This document shows positions 23,928 to 32,969 of a stretch of DNA of 64,000 bases, piece after piece. A program made the translations under genes and the position numbers. Positions within the stretch are counted from its first letter, which is position 1. Every line of letters starts with the position of its first letter. Location of the stretch: positions 1,302,001-1,366,000 of the forward strand of contig NZ_CP066784.1 of the NCBI RefSeq assembly GCF_028751195.1, read 5' to 3'. The stretch is from Alicyclobacillus sp. ALC3. Its GTDB lineage: Bacteria; Bacillota; Bacilli; Alicyclobacillales; Alicyclobacillaceae. Under the pieces are notes generated by a model, which ran no database searches, was not told where the DNA came from, and saw only the letters and a list, made by a program, of their open reading frames with translations.

Positions 23928-25634
23928 TCACTTTTTTCCGATTCCATAAAAGAGACGCGATGCAAAAACGCCGATGGCGCCGACGCCGATAAACAACACA
24001 GCGCGCAGGACAATTGGCACAAACGGCAAATCGACAACCACAAGTTTTGCGAGGGTGATGAACAACAACAGAATGCCCATCGCACGTTCGCGGCGCGTGT
24101 CACGACGGACCCCGACAATGACGAGGATAACGGCAAGTATGGCCCACAGGAACGAGACAGCGAGCATTTTAAGGTCACTGTGGAAACTCTGCAGAACGGT
24201 CAGCAGGCTGTTACTGAGAAACAGAATGACCACCGCTGGCGCGAACCACCAGAAGACCCGAAGGATGCTCTTCGCAGTCCTGTCTTGCTCCCCCTCGCCC
24301 CGGGTGAGCCTCGTGGCAATTACAACGACTGCAACAGCGGAGGCTGTGGCCAAGAGGTCAATCACGAAGTCCTCCCCGACAAACTTGCCAAACAACAGAT
24401 ACACACGCGTTCCACCAGGTGCAACGGACAGGACGAAGAGCCAGGCAATCGCGTAGAGCAGGCATGACATCCACATCTGTGCCCCAAGCCGCAACCAGAG
24501 ACCGGTTAGGAGCCCGACTGAGCCTTCGAGGATGAACGCCAGGACTTGGTTTTCACCGTGCAGGGCATAGGCGAAGAAGAGCGCTACCGCGAACAGCGCC
24601 CCGAGAAATGCTACGTGAAGTCCGTCTCGCGCTTGTTTGCGGAAGTGAAAAACGGATGCCACACCGACATAGGCCAGCCCGAGAAGCAAAAATTCGAGCC
24701 TTGCTTCCACGTGTGTCAGGCCTAGCGACCACAGTCCCGTCACGGCCAGGCTGGGGTAGAACATCGCGTAGCGTTCCCCAGCCGCAGGGCGACGCACGAA
24801 CAGATACGCCGCGACAGCGATGTGCTGCGCAAGTGCAACCCAGGCGAACACGGCATCTACGTGTCCAGTTGTGAGCACAAATACGCACAAGTCAAAATGG
24901 AGCATTAGCCACGCGACAAAGAACGCGCCTCGAAACTTCCATGCCATGGCAAACCACACGAAGCCGATCGACACGACCAAGGCATACAGTGCAACGAACA
25001 CCGGGTCGGCCGGGCGGATGGACAGCATGAGCACAATGAGACTTCCGCCAAGTGTCGCGATTACCGCGAGTGTTTGTGAACGGTGCCGGTTCGCCAGGTA
25101 CGCGCCTGCCGCAGTGAACAAGAGCCCCAGTGCCACTGCGATGGGTGTTGATAAAATATGATAGAGGTGGTTTCCTGCGAACGTCGTCAGGAGCATGATT
25201 GCAATACTCGCGCCAATCAGAACGTCACCTAGCACCCGTCGGCTGCGCGCCAGCTGTAGTTCCCCAACCCCCAAGACTGCGGCGCTGCCAACATAACCCA
25301 CAGCGAGGCGCGCCTGTTGATTGAGCAACCCTGCCTTGATAGCAGCATCGAACAGAAAGGCGACACCCATCAGAATCGCAATGATGAAGGCGATTGGTAA
25401 CCAGACCCGGCCGACTCGCTCCCAATCAACCGTAGTCGGCTCCAACGTCGACATCGACGGCATCAGTTGCTGTTGTGGTATCTGCTGATGCGCCGGGTCG
25501 GCGGTTTCCTGGTCTGGACGCGTTTCCTCTAGGGCGTCAAGTGGACCGTACTTCGCCTCGAAGGCCGCGACCTTCGCCTCCAGTTTCGCGATCCGCTGCA
25601 CAATCACGTCGAGTGACTGGCTGGTTCCGTCCAT
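23928..25634 (-). CDS. DUF2339 multi-helix membrane protein
   Basis: A 568-residue protein. An N-terminal coiled-coil-like stretch (VQRIAKLEAKVAAFEAKYGPL) leads into about 15-18 consecutive hydrophobic helices, the organisation of DUF2339 proteins of unknown function. Characteristic early segments are WERVGRVWLPIAFIIAILMGVAFLFDAAIKAG and VGELQLARSRRVLGDVLIG. ATG 25634 follows TAGGGGTGG; the GTG nine bases earlier is less likely. It may share a transcript with the glycosyltransferase genes that follow. Its start faces glnS divergently. Confidence 0.8.
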   Translation of the reverse strand: MDGTSQSLDVIVQRIAKLEAKVAAFEAKYGPLDALEETRPDQETADPAHQQIPQQQLMPSMSTLEPTTVDWERVGRVWLPIAFIIAILMGVAFLFDAAIKAGLLNQQARLAVGYVGSAAVLGVGELQLARSRRVLGDVLIGASIAIMLLTTFAGNHLYHILSTPIAVALGLLFTAAGAYLANRHRSQTLAVIATLGGSLIVLMLSIRPADPVFVALYALVVSIGFVWFAMAWKFRGAFFVAWLMLHFDLCVFVLTTGHVDAVFAWVALAQHIAVAAYLFVRRPAAGERYAMFYPSLAVTGLWSLGLTHVEARLEFLLLGLAYVGVASVFHFRKQARDGLHVAFLGALFAVALFFAYALHGENQVLAFILEGSVGLLTGLWLRLGAQMWMSCLLYAIAWLFVLSVAPGGTRVYLLFGKFVGEDFVIDLLATASAVAVVVIATRLTRGEGEQDRTAKSILRVFWWFAPAVVILFLSNSLLTVLQSFHSDLKMLAVSFLWAILAVILVIVGVRRDTRRERAMGILLLFITLAKLVVVDLPFVPIVLRAVLFIGVGAIGVFASRLFYGIGKK

Positions 25635-25759
25635 GGCTTCCACCCCTACACTTCGTCGTTATAGCACTGACGATATATCTCACTATATACCAGTACGGGG
25701 AATATTGGACACCCACCGAAAAGACCAATGGTCAGACGATATTGCTGTACAGTCAGAGC

Positions 25760-25790
25760 TTGCAGGCGCTGCAAAGAGGTTTGTTATAAT
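25760..25790 (+). promoter_or_regulatory. Probable glnS promoter
   Basis: TTGCAG (25760-25765) and a consensus TATAAT (25785-25790) with a 19-base spacer lie 54 bases before the glnS start. The -10 is perfect; the spacing is slightly long. No T-box-like structure was seen in the leader. Confidence 0.5.
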
Positions 25791-25844
25791 GGCGAAAGGA
25801 CAACTGGGTAACCCGAGATCCGATTTCACGGAAGGTTGGAATGT

Positions 25845-27518
25845 ATGGAGCAAACACCGGAGACGACAGCCAGCGCATCAGATTTTATTCGCGACATTGT
25901 CCGCTCGGACTTGTCCGAGAACCGCGTCAAGGAAGTTGTGACCCGGTTCCCGCCGGAGCCAAACGGCTACCTGCACATCGGACACGCCAAATCCATTTGC
26001 ATCAACTTCGGTATCGCCGGTGACTTCGGCGGCCGCACCAACCTGCGCTTTGACGATACCAACCCACTCAAAGAAGACAGTGAGTATGTCAAAGCCATCC
26101 AAGAGGATGTGGCGTGGCTCGGCTTCCAATGGGATGGGTTGCGCTTTGCTTCCGACTACTTCGAAGAGATGTACGAGCGCGCGTTGCTCTTGATTCGCAA
26201 AGGTCTGGCCTATGTCGACGACCAGTCTGCCGATCAGGTCCGTGAAAGCCGCGGCACCTTGACTTCACCTGGACAAAACAGTCCTCACCGCGACCGCAGC
26301 GTCGAGGAGAACCTCAACCTGTTTGCACGCATGCGCGCAGGCGAGTTCGCAGACGGTACGCACGTCTTGCGAGCAAAAATCGACATGACGTCACCGAACT
26401 TGAACCTTCGCGATCCGGTATTGTACCGAATTTCTCACGCAGTGCACCACAACACGGGAGAGAAGTGGTGCATCTACCCCATGTACGCCTACGCGCACCC
26501 ACTCGAAGACGCCATCGAAGGCGTCACACACTCGCTGTGCACACTCGAGTTCAAGGACCAGCGGCCGCTCTACGACTGGGTGGTCCACGAGTGCGAGATG
26601 CCGAATGTGCCACACCAGTATGAGTTCGGACGGTTGAACCTGACCGACACTGTGATGAGCAAGCGGCACTTGAAGAAACTCGTCGACGAGGGGCTTGTCG
26701 ATGGCTGGGACGACCCTCGTATGCCCACCATCTCCGGCTTCCGCCGGCGCGGCTTTACGCCTGAAGCCATCCGCTCCTTCATCACCGAACTCGGTGTCAC
26801 GGTCGCTGGCGGCGAGGTCGATTACAAACTGCTCGAGCACCACGCGCGCCAAGACCTAAACTTGCGCGCGCCGCGGACTTCTGCAGTGTTGCGCCCGCTG
26901 AAGTTGGTCATCACGAACTACCCAGAAGGTCAGACGGAAATGCTTGAGGCGACGATTAACCCGGAACGGCCCGAACTCGGCAAGAAACAGGTGCCGTTCT
27001 CGCGCGAGCTGTACATCGAACAAGACGATTTCATGGAGGTTCCACCGCCGAAGTACCACCGCCTCTACCCCGGCAACGAAGTGCGACTGAAGGACGCGTA
27101 CTTTGTGACTTGTCAGGAAGTCGTCAAGGACGATCAGGGAGAAGTAGTCGAGGTGCGTTGCACATACGACCCGGAGACCAAGAGCGGCAGCGGGTTCACG
27201 GCGCGCAAAGTCAAAGGGACGATTCACTGGGTCGATGCAGCCACTGCCATCGCGGCGGAGATCCGCTTGTATGAGCCACTGCTGCAGGGTGAATTTGATG
27301 CGGAGGCTCCACTCGAGGCGCAAATCAACCCAGCGTCTCTGCAAGTTTGCAACGGCTACATCGGTGTCGACGTGAAAGACGCAGCGCCTGGCGATAAGTT
27401 TCAATTCGTCCGCCAGGGCTTCTTCAACGTCGACCCTAAAGACACCACACCAGAGCACAAGGTGTTTAATTTGATTGTATCGCTGAAGAGTTCCTTCAAG
27501 GTAGAACCTCAGAAGTGA
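25845..27518 (+). CDS. glnS: Glutaminyl-tRNA synthetase
   Basis: A 557-residue class I aminoacyl-tRNA synthetase that charges tRNA-Gln directly. It has [15 protein letters not shown] (HIGH motif), [43 protein letters not shown] (the KMSKS counterpart) and a C-terminal anticodon-binding beta-barrel region, features that separate GlnRS from GluRS. The length matches GlnRS. ATG 25845 follows GGAAGG at 9 bases. Most Bacillota instead make Gln-tRNA through GluRS and GatCAB, so this gene is notable and may be acquired. A terminator follows 20 bases after the stop. Confidence 0.95.
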   Translation: MEQTPETTASASDFIRDIVRSDLSENRVKEVVTRFPPEPNGYLHIGHAKSICINFGIAGDFGGRTNLRFDDTNPLKEDSEYVKAIQEDVAWLGFQWDGLRFASDYFEEMYERALLLIRKGLAYVDDQSADQVRESRGTLTSPGQNSPHRDRSVEENLNLFARMRAGEFADGTHVLRAKIDMTSPNLNLRDPVLYRISHAVHHNTGEKWCIYPMYAYAHPLEDAIEGVTHSLCTLEFKDQRPLYDWVVHECEMPNVPHQYEFGRLNLTDTVMSKRHLKKLVDEGLVDGWDDPRMPTISGFRRRGFTPEAIRSFITELGVTVAGGEVDYKLLEHHARQDLNLRAPRTSAVLRPLKLVITNYPEGQTEMLEATINPERPELGKKQVPFSRELYIEQDDFMEVPPPKYHRLYPGNEVRLKDAYFVTCQEVVKDDQGEVVEVRCTYDPETKSGSGFTARKVKGTIHWVDAATAIAAEIRLYEPLLQGEFDAEAPLEAQINPASLQVCNGYIGVDVKDAAPGDKFQFVRQGFFNVDPKDTTPEHKVFNLIVSLKSSFKVEPQK

Positions 27519-27538
27519 CGTAGTGCCCGAATCGCCGA

Positions 27539-27566
27539 CGGCCTGCCTGAATGGCAGGCCGTTTTG
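27539..27566 (+). terminator. Rho-independent terminator after glnS
   Basis: CGGCCTGCC (27539-27547) and GGCAGGCCG (27553-27561) form a 9-bp perfect stem with a five-base loop, followed by TTTTGCT. Confidence 0.9.
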
Positions 27567-27656
27567 CTGTCAACCGACCAAAAAGCTTCTGTACCACGCC
27601 AGATCGACAGTGAGCCTGCGCATGTTCGGCGCAGGCGCACCACCCCCAGTTTCCGC

Positions 27657-29282
27657 TTATTGCTGTACCTGGATGTCGCGAAACTCATCTCGCAACTTAG
27701 CCTTCATGAACTTGCCGGTGGAAGTGCGGGGGATTTCGTCAATGAACACGACATGGTCGGGAAGATACCAGTTCGGGAAACTTCCTGCGAGGTGTTCACG
27801 CAGTTCGTCCTCCGTAACCTCGCAGCCCGGTTTCACGACGACCGCTGCGAGTGGACGCTCCTGCCACTTCGGATCGGGTACAGCGACAACCGCCGCCTCA
27901 GCGACAGCCGGGTGCCCCATCAATGCATTTTCGAGATCGACAGAACTAATCCACTCTCCACCGGACTTGATTAGGTCTTTCACGCGGTCCGTAATCTTCA
28001 TGTACCCTTCTTCGTCGATCACGCCAATGTCGCCTGTGCACAGCCAGCCGTCGTCAGAAAAACTGCTGGTGGAGCCCTCTAGGTTGTGATACGCCATCGT
28101 GATCCACGGGCCACGCACCTGAATTTCCCCCATCGTCTCACCGTCCCACGGCGCCTCGACACCGTCACGCACAATCCGCATCTCGACAAAGGGAACAGCC
28201 ACTCCTTGCATGGCTTTGCGTTTGTACTGCTCGTCTACTGAGAGGTCTTCCATGCCAGCCTTGAGAAAGGATGCAGTTGCAAGGGGGCTAGTCTCTGTCA
28301 TCCCCCAAGCGTGCTGGACTGTCGCTCCGTACGACTCCAGTGTTCGCATCAGCCCTTCCGGAATTGCCGCGCCACCAACGGCCATCCGCAAACCGGAGAC
28401 GTCCCATCGTCCCGGATTATGCTCGAGTGCCTGCGCGATACCCAGCCAAATTGTCGGAACGCCAGCCGTGCAGTTGACACCTTCTTCTGCAAACAGGTCA
28501 AGCAGACTTTGTGCATCGAGATAGGGACCTGGATAGACCTGCTTTGCGCCGACAGTCGTCGCGGCAAAAGCAAATCCCCAGCCGTTGGCGTGGAACAGCG
28601 GCACGACTGGAGTAACTGTATCGTGCATGGAGATGTTCAATACGTCGGGCATCGACTGCACCAAAGTGTGGAGCACGAGTGCGCGGTGGGAATAGACGAC
28701 ACCCTTCGGTCTACCTGTAGTCCCCGACGTGTAACACATTGCTGCCGCATCAGTCTCCTTTAACTGCGGCGCTACGAACGACCCGTCCGCCGTCTTCAAC
28801 AACTCCTCGTAACTCTCGTACGAAGACGTGTAGGGATAAATGGCAGCGCCCGTCAAGGGAACAACAAAGACCCGTTCGAACGGCGCCTTGTCACGAAATT
28901 TCTCAAGTAACGGCAACAGAATATCGTCGACAATGAGGAAACGGTCTTCGGCGTGATTGGAGATGTAAGCGATGTCATCAGGGGCGAGTCGAAGATTGAG
29001 CGTGTGTAGCACACCGCCAGCTACAGGAATGCCAAAGTACGCCTCAAGGTGCGCGTAGTGGTTCCACATCAGGGTCGCAACCCTGTCTCCAGGCTGCAGA
29101 CCGGCCTTCTGCAACGCTTCTGCCAGTTGCCAAGCACGACGCGTAAAGTCTGCGTACGTGTAGCGGTGCAGAGAGCGGTCCGGCATGCGCGACACAATCT
29201 CCATTTTTTTAAAATAAGTTCCAGCACGGCCCAGTAGGTGCGTCAGTGTCAGCGGGTACTCCATCATCGTCGACTGAATCAT
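27657..29282 (-). CDS. Acyl-CoA synthetase (AMP-forming, medium/long-chain fatty acid type)
   Basis: 541 residues of the ANL superfamily, which activates a carboxylic acid with ATP and CoA. The AMP-binding motif is MCYTSGTTGRPKGVVYSHRA. Further motifs are VVPLFHANGWGFA, HAWGMTETSPL, DGWLCTGDIGVIDEEGYMKITDRVKDLIKSGGEWIS, and the catalytic Lys in IPRTSTGKFMKAKL. The sequence pattern fits the medium/long-chain fatty acyl-CoA ligase group related to AlkK/FadD3; the substrate is not certain. ATG 29282 follows AGGGGGCGA at about 10 bases, so the long upstream frame is not part of the gene. The MFS gene lies 50 bases upstream on the same strand. Confidence 0.92.
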   Translation of the reverse strand: MIQSTMMEYPLTLTHLLGRAGTYFKKMEIVSRMPDRSLHRYTYADFTRRAWQLAEALQKAGLQPGDRVATLMWNHYAHLEAYFGIPVAGGVLHTLNLRLAPDDIAYISNHAEDRFLIVDDILLPLLEKFRDKAPFERVFVVPLTGAAIYPYTSSYESYEELLKTADGSFVAPQLKETDAAAMCYTSGTTGRPKGVVYSHRALVLHTLVQSMPDVLNISMHDTVTPVVPLFHANGWGFAFAATTVGAKQVYPGPYLDAQSLLDLFAEEGVNCTAGVPTIWLGIAQALEHNPGRWDVSGLRMAVGGAAIPEGLMRTLESYGATVQHAWGMTETSPLATASFLKAGMEDLSVDEQYKRKAMQGVAVPFVEMRIVRDGVEAPWDGETMGEIQVRGPWITMAYHNLEGSTSSFSDDGWLCTGDIGVIDEEGYMKITDRVKDLIKSGGEWISSVDLENALMGHPAVAEAAVVAVPDPKWQERPLAAVVVKPGCEVTEDELREHLAGSFPNWYLPDHVVFIDEIPRTSTGKFMKAKLRDEFRDIQVQQ

Positions 29283-29332
29283 GAAACGTCGCCCCCTACA
29301 ATTTGAGTGACTTTTCTGATTGATAACTAACA

Positions 29333-30613
29333 CTAGAATACACTCGCATTTGACACTTGTGTACTCTCCACGGCAAGCCGTCTGGATGTTATGCTCGGCA
29401 CAATCGATTGATAGAGGAGGATGCCTCCGGTACCGAGAACCAGACAGATGACTGCCATCCCCCAGGACGGCACTACCGCCCCCAGCGCCACGCCGAGCGA
29501 GGTCAGCAGTTGGGTACCTTGAAACGTCATTCCGTTCACGGCTACATAGGCGCTGCGTGCGCGTTCCGGCGCCAAGTCGCCGAGATACGACTGGCGAATC
29601 GGCGCATTCGTCACCTCGCCGACCGTCGCAAACGCCATGGCTATAAGTGCGACAAATGGTGTCGAAGTATAGGTGATCACTGTATATCCCGCAGTTTGTA
29701 GTCCGAGCCCAAGCCACAGCGCCCACCGCTCTGACCGCCCACGCGTGAAGCGGACCGCTGCCGTTGCGAGCAGCACCACAAGAATGGTGTTTTCCGTCCG
29801 CACCCAGCCAAGCAGTTTGACACCGTCGACCCGCAAAACAAAGTTGTGCCACGCGACAAGGGGTTGACTGACGACCGATTGCGCGAAGTGCACACCAATG
29901 TAACCCTGCATCTGAAACTCCCCGTACATCGTCAACAAGCCAGCCACGATGTATCGCAAAAACACTGGGTCAGATAGGACACCGCGGTAGCTGCGCAGCA
30001 TCCCCAGTATCGGATGCACCGACTCGGGCTGCGTCGATGGACGATACGTCTCTTCGATCAACAGCAGGGTCGACAACCAGGTGCCGAACACTACGACCGA
30101 CATGGCAGCGAACAGGACAAAGCGATGCGTTTCAAACAACAGTGCCCCTACGCTTGTGCCAACCGCCATCGTGAAGTTGACCATCCAGTAAAAGATGGTG
30201 TACATCAGCGTTCTGTCTTCCGGACGCGTGACATCAAGCAACATGGCCTCTTCTGCAGGCCCGTAAATTCCCCAACACACATTGGTCGTAAAGAATCCCA
30301 CCAAAGTTAACAGCGGTGAATTGACCTTTGGCAGGTTCGCCACCGCCATTGCGATGTATGCGACGAGAAATGCCAGTTCCGCCACGAGCATCACTTTGCG
30401 CCGTCCCACGCGATCCGCGTAATAACCGCCGATAGCGCCACTAAACAGACTGGCCACGATGGCGAGGGCGAGGACAATTCCTGCTGTGGTCTGACCAAAG
30501 TTGTGCGCGAAGTAAATCGCCATAAATGGGAACGTCGTCGCCTGCGCGGTGCTGAAGGCAAAACCGACGATGATTCGAATCTTTACATTGCGGTGGAAAT
30601 CGCGAAACCTCAA
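29333..30613 (-). CDS. MFS multidrug-type efflux transporter
   Basis: About 426 residues with roughly 12 helices and the motif A-like loop GGYYADRVGRRKVMLVAE after helix 2. TLGIYGPAEEA-like and PIRQSYLGDLAPERARSAYVAVNG segments resemble the MDR-type MFS group (MdtH-like). Codons upstream are open to GTG 30640, but AAGGAG eight bases before TTG 30613 makes that the likely start. The leader upstream carries a short translated peptide and two terminator hairpins able to form an alternative structure. Expression is therefore probably controlled by attenuation, as for several ribosome-protecting or efflux genes induced by antibiotics. Substrate unknown. Confidence 0.87.
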   Translation of the reverse strand: MRFRDFHRNVKIRIIVGFAFSTAQATTFPFMAIYFAHNFGQTTAGIVLALAIVASLFSGAIGGYYADRVGRRKVMLVAELAFLVAYIAMAVANLPKVNSPLLTLVGFFTTNVCWGIYGPAEEAMLLDVTRPEDRTLMYTIFYWMVNFTMAVGTSVGALLFETHRFVLFAAMSVVVFGTWLSTLLLIEETYRPSTQPESVHPILGMLRSYRGVLSDPVFLRYIVAGLLTMYGEFQMQGYIGVHFAQSVVSQPLVAWHNFVLRVDGVKLLGWVRTENTILVVLLATAAVRFTRGRSERWALWLGLGLQTAGYTVITYTSTPFVALIAMAFATVGEVTNAPIRQSYLGDLAPERARSAYVAVNGMTFQGTQLLTSLGVALGAVVPSWGMAVICLVLGTGGILLYQSIVPSITSRRLAVESTQVSNASVF

Positions 30614-30667
30614 TTTTTTCACTCCTTGGTTTGTTGCCACGGTGCACCTTGTAGCTGCAAGAGACGC

Positions 30668-30699
30668 AAAAAGGCCACGGGCTCGGTGATTCCCGTGGC
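30668..30699 (-). terminator. Attenuator terminator 2 of the MFS leader
   Basis: On the minus strand GCCACGGG pairs with CCCGTGGC (8 bp perfect, 30699-30692 with 30681-30674), followed by CTTTTT. It lies about 55 bases before the MFS start. Its 3' arm plus one base can instead pair with the 5' arm of terminator 1. Confidence 0.8.
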
Positions 30700-30732
30700 A
30701 AATAAAACGCCACAGGTCTATGCCCGTGGCGT
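30700..30732 (-). terminator. Attenuator terminator 1 of the MFS leader
   Basis: On the minus strand ACGCCAC (30732-30726) pairs with GTGGCGT (30713-30707), followed by TTTATTT. It immediately precedes terminator 2. The overlapping segment GCCACGGGC (30730-30722) is exactly complementary to GCCCGTGGC (30682-30674), so a 9-bp antiterminator-like helix would exclude both terminators. Confidence 0.78.
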
Positions 30733-30765
30733 CAACGAACTACTGCACTGATTTCGGCTTGAAAT

Positions 30766-30831
30766 TCAGCGCAAGTGACGCGAGGGCACGTAGTGATGTG
30801 TGTAAGTCCGTCCATAGCGCTGTTGACGCAT
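30766..30831 (-). CDS. Leader peptide of the MFS transporter gene
   Basis: A 21-codon frame with ATG at 30831 and TGA at 30766, behind a strong AGAAGGGAG ribosome binding site 10 bases upstream. The peptide starts MRQQRYGRTYTHHY and is rich in Arg, Tyr and His. The stop is 33 bases before the first terminator hairpin. Codons 2-4 (GCGTCAAC, 30829-30822) are complementary to GTTGACGC at 30736-30729, which overlaps the first hairpin arm. Translation or stalling on the leader could therefore switch RNA structures. This organisation matches known ribosome-mediated attenuators of drug-resistance genes; the inducer is unknown. Confidence 0.6.
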   Translation of the reverse strand: MRQQRYGRTYTHHYVPSRHLR

Positions 30832-30871
30832 CGTGTCCTCGCTCCCTTCTCCGCTCAAATCTTTCGGCGCT

Positions 30872-30901
30872 AGCGTATCACAGCTTCAGTGGTGACCGCA
30901 A
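30872..30901 (-). promoter_or_regulatory. Probable promoter of the MFS leader transcript
   Basis: Minus strand TTGCGG (30901-30896), 18-base spacer, and an extended -10 TGA-TACGCT (-10 hexamer at 30877-30872). Transcription would start about 30 bases before the leader ribosome binding site. The -10 match is modest; the TGn extension helps. Confidence 0.4.
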
Positions 30902-31145
30902 CCCTATGAGAGCGCATTTGATAAATGAAGTTCCGGATGAGCACCTTCATCCCAGACCCCCAAAACTGGAACTTTCGTCCAGATGAGTATGGGCACGTCG
31001 CATTTTCCCCATGATGAAGATAACCGTCAGCTAACATACTGTTTAAATCCTGCTGTGTGCATATACCGTCTTTTCTATTAAGCTTTACCTGCTATGCTGA
31101 TAGCAAGAGTTCGGCTGCAAGATTTTGCTTAGGAGGAGTCAAGCG

Positions 31146-31595
31146 ATGTGGAAAGAGTTTCGAACGTTCTTAATGCGAGGCAATGTCATTGACCTCGCCA
31201 TCGGTATCATTATCGGCGGCGCCTTCGGAAAAATTGTGACCGCTCTGGTCAACGACATCATCATGCCGCCCATTGGTCTGTTGCTCGGACGAGTAAACTT
31301 CACTGACCTGTATATCAACTTGAGTTCAAAACACTATGCGTCTCTTGCACAGGCGCAGGCGGCGGGAGCACCGACCATCAACTACGGAGTTTTCATCAAC
31401 ACCGTACTCAACTTTCTGATCGTAGCGCTCGTCATCTTTTTGACCATCGTAAAAACCAACCAATGGTTCGCGAGTCGCAGAAAGAAACCGGAACCTGCTA
31501 GCCCCACAACAAAACCTTGTCCATACTGTTGTTCAGACATTCCGCTTGCGGCCACCCGCTGCCCGCAGTGTACGTCTGTGCTGGATGCTTCCTAA
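31146..31595 (+). CDS. mscL: Large-conductance mechanosensitive channel
   Basis: A 149-residue MscL, which opens under membrane tension to release solutes during hypo-osmotic shock. The first helix [39 protein letters not shown] is the conserved pore-lining TM1, and TM2 is [22 protein letters not shown]. The C-terminus ends in a CPYC-N10-CPQC zinc-ribbon pair replacing the usual short charged tail, an extension seen in a subset of MscL proteins. ATG 31146 has AGGAGGAG at 7 bases; the ATG-like frame upstream is not needed. About 245 bases before the gene carry no other feature except a weak TATGCT -10 at 31093. Confidence 0.95.
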   Translation: MWKEFRTFLMRGNVIDLAIGIIIGGAFGKIVTALVNDIIMPPIGLLLGRVNFTDLYINLSSKHYASLAQAQAAGAPTINYGVFINTVLNFLIVALVIFLTIVKTNQWFASRRKKPEPASPTTKPCPYCCSDIPLAATRCPQCTSVLDAS

Positions 31596-31659
31596 GCGTT
31601 GCCGTTCGATCGATGATTGAGGAACATGTATGCATGCATGCGCGAAGGAGTGTCTTCAC

Positions 31660-32850
31660 GTGAACGACTGGTTCCAGGCTCTGCACCACTTTCAAGCTCT
31701 GACTGGGCTAACTCCGAAACTGTATCAGCGCTCGCCCCTGCAACCTGTCACTGCGCCTGGAACGTGGTGGTCAACACCGGCTGAAGTGCCAGACACCACT
31801 GTGCACTGTGTGACGCTGTCTGTAACGGACTACGCGGCTTTCCTTTCTCCTGTTGAGAAACCGCTTCGCGAAGCGCTTAGCTGGATGCTCTGCGTCGGCA
31901 ACCCTGAGTCCGCCAAGTCCCTGTCGTCACTCAGCTGGACCCTGCAACGATGGCGTAAGGCGTCCGATGCACAGCTGGTTGCTGCCGTCACACGTGCAGC
32001 TGCAGGTGCGCAAACTGAATCCGTATTGCCATCTGACGACAGTGCGAATACGAGCGACCATCTGAGTTTGCCTGCCCCACTACCCGCAGAATGGGCGCGA
32101 GCGAACGGTTACCTGTTGTGGATTCGACTTGTCGTTCCTACACCCAAAGACGTTCAGACTAGCGAAACAGCATCGAACTTTGCAGACATGCGCGCGGTTG
32201 TCGAAGACGTCCTAGATGCGTTTGCCCCCAGAGGGTGGCGTGAATCCGGCGAGGATGGCGTGCTGTTGTGGGTTGGCGATGACACCCTCACAGAGTACTC
32301 CGACCGTGATGACGACGATGCCGGGGATGACTTGGCGTACAGGACGTCCTCGACACTCATCTGGCGTTTTGCATCCGACCTGTTACAGGTACTCGAGGAA
32401 GATGCCTTGATTACAGCTACAGTGTTCATCGGCCACAAGTGGCACGGGAGCGGGCCAGTAACTGAGGAAGCAAACGGACTGCTAGCGAGTCTGGTACTCG
32501 CTCTGCGGTCGCAAGGGGCAAGCCTGCGACGTGATCGCGTTGTCGTATTCGGGGAGCAGACTCTGGTACACGCTGTTCAGGCGATGACACAAAGTGGCAA
32601 GCGGATGCTTGCTGAGATGTCAGGTGACCTGGAAGACGCGACAAGCGACCGCGGCGAACTGAGTCAGACACTGCAGGCGATGATGGAAGCCAATCTCAAC
32701 GTGAGTGAAGCCGCACGTCTCCTCTTTGTGCACCGCAACACCCTCATTCATCGTCTCGAACGCATTCGCGAAGCGACGGGTCGCGACTTGCGTCGCTTCG
32801 ACGATGCGGCCTCACTGCTCATGAGTCTCCTCGCGAAACGGGCAGAGTGA
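31660..32850 (+). CDS. PucR/CdaR-type transcriptional regulator
   Basis: A 396-residue regulator. The C-terminal ~55 residues are the PucR helix-turn-helix: LNVSEAARLLFVHRNTLIHRLERIREATGRDLRRFDDA. A GGDEF-like activator module without catalytic residues may lie in the middle; the N-terminal half shows no known sensor domain. PucR/CdaR proteins usually activate purine or sugar-diacid catabolism. GTG 31660 is placed by AAGGAG at 9 bases. The next gene, an MsmX-like ABC ATPase, begins 119 bases downstream on the same strand and may be its target. Confidence 0.82.
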   Translation: MNDWFQALHHFQALTGLTPKLYQRSPLQPVTAPGTWWSTPAEVPDTTVHCVTLSVTDYAAFLSPVEKPLREALSWMLCVGNPESAKSLSSLSWTLQRWRKASDAQLVAAVTRAAAGAQTESVLPSDDSANTSDHLSLPAPLPAEWARANGYLLWIRLVVPTPKDVQTSETASNFADMRAVVEDVLDAFAPRGWRESGEDGVLLWVGDDTLTEYSDRDDDDAGDDLAYRTSSTLIWRFASDLLQVLEEDALITATVFIGHKWHGSGPVTEEANGLLASLVLALRSQGASLRRDRVVVFGEQTLVHAVQAMTQSGKRMLAEMSGDLEDATSDRGELSQTLQAMMEANLNVSEAARLLFVHRNTLIHRLERIREATGRDLRRFDDAASLLMSLLAKRAE

Positions 32851-32969
32851 GCTCTGCCTGTTGTGCACTGTGCCCTTCCTAAATGTCCAGATCGGTGCAC
32901 CTTGCCTATCGTCTGATTCTGTACCCTTCGCTATCCTTAAGGCAACAAAACCTTCAGGAGGACGATTCT

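Noticed and set aside
29283-29852. Upstream extension of the acyl-CoA synthetase frame
   Set aside because: It lies inside the MFS gene, has no family match, and a good ribosome binding site marks the start at 29282.
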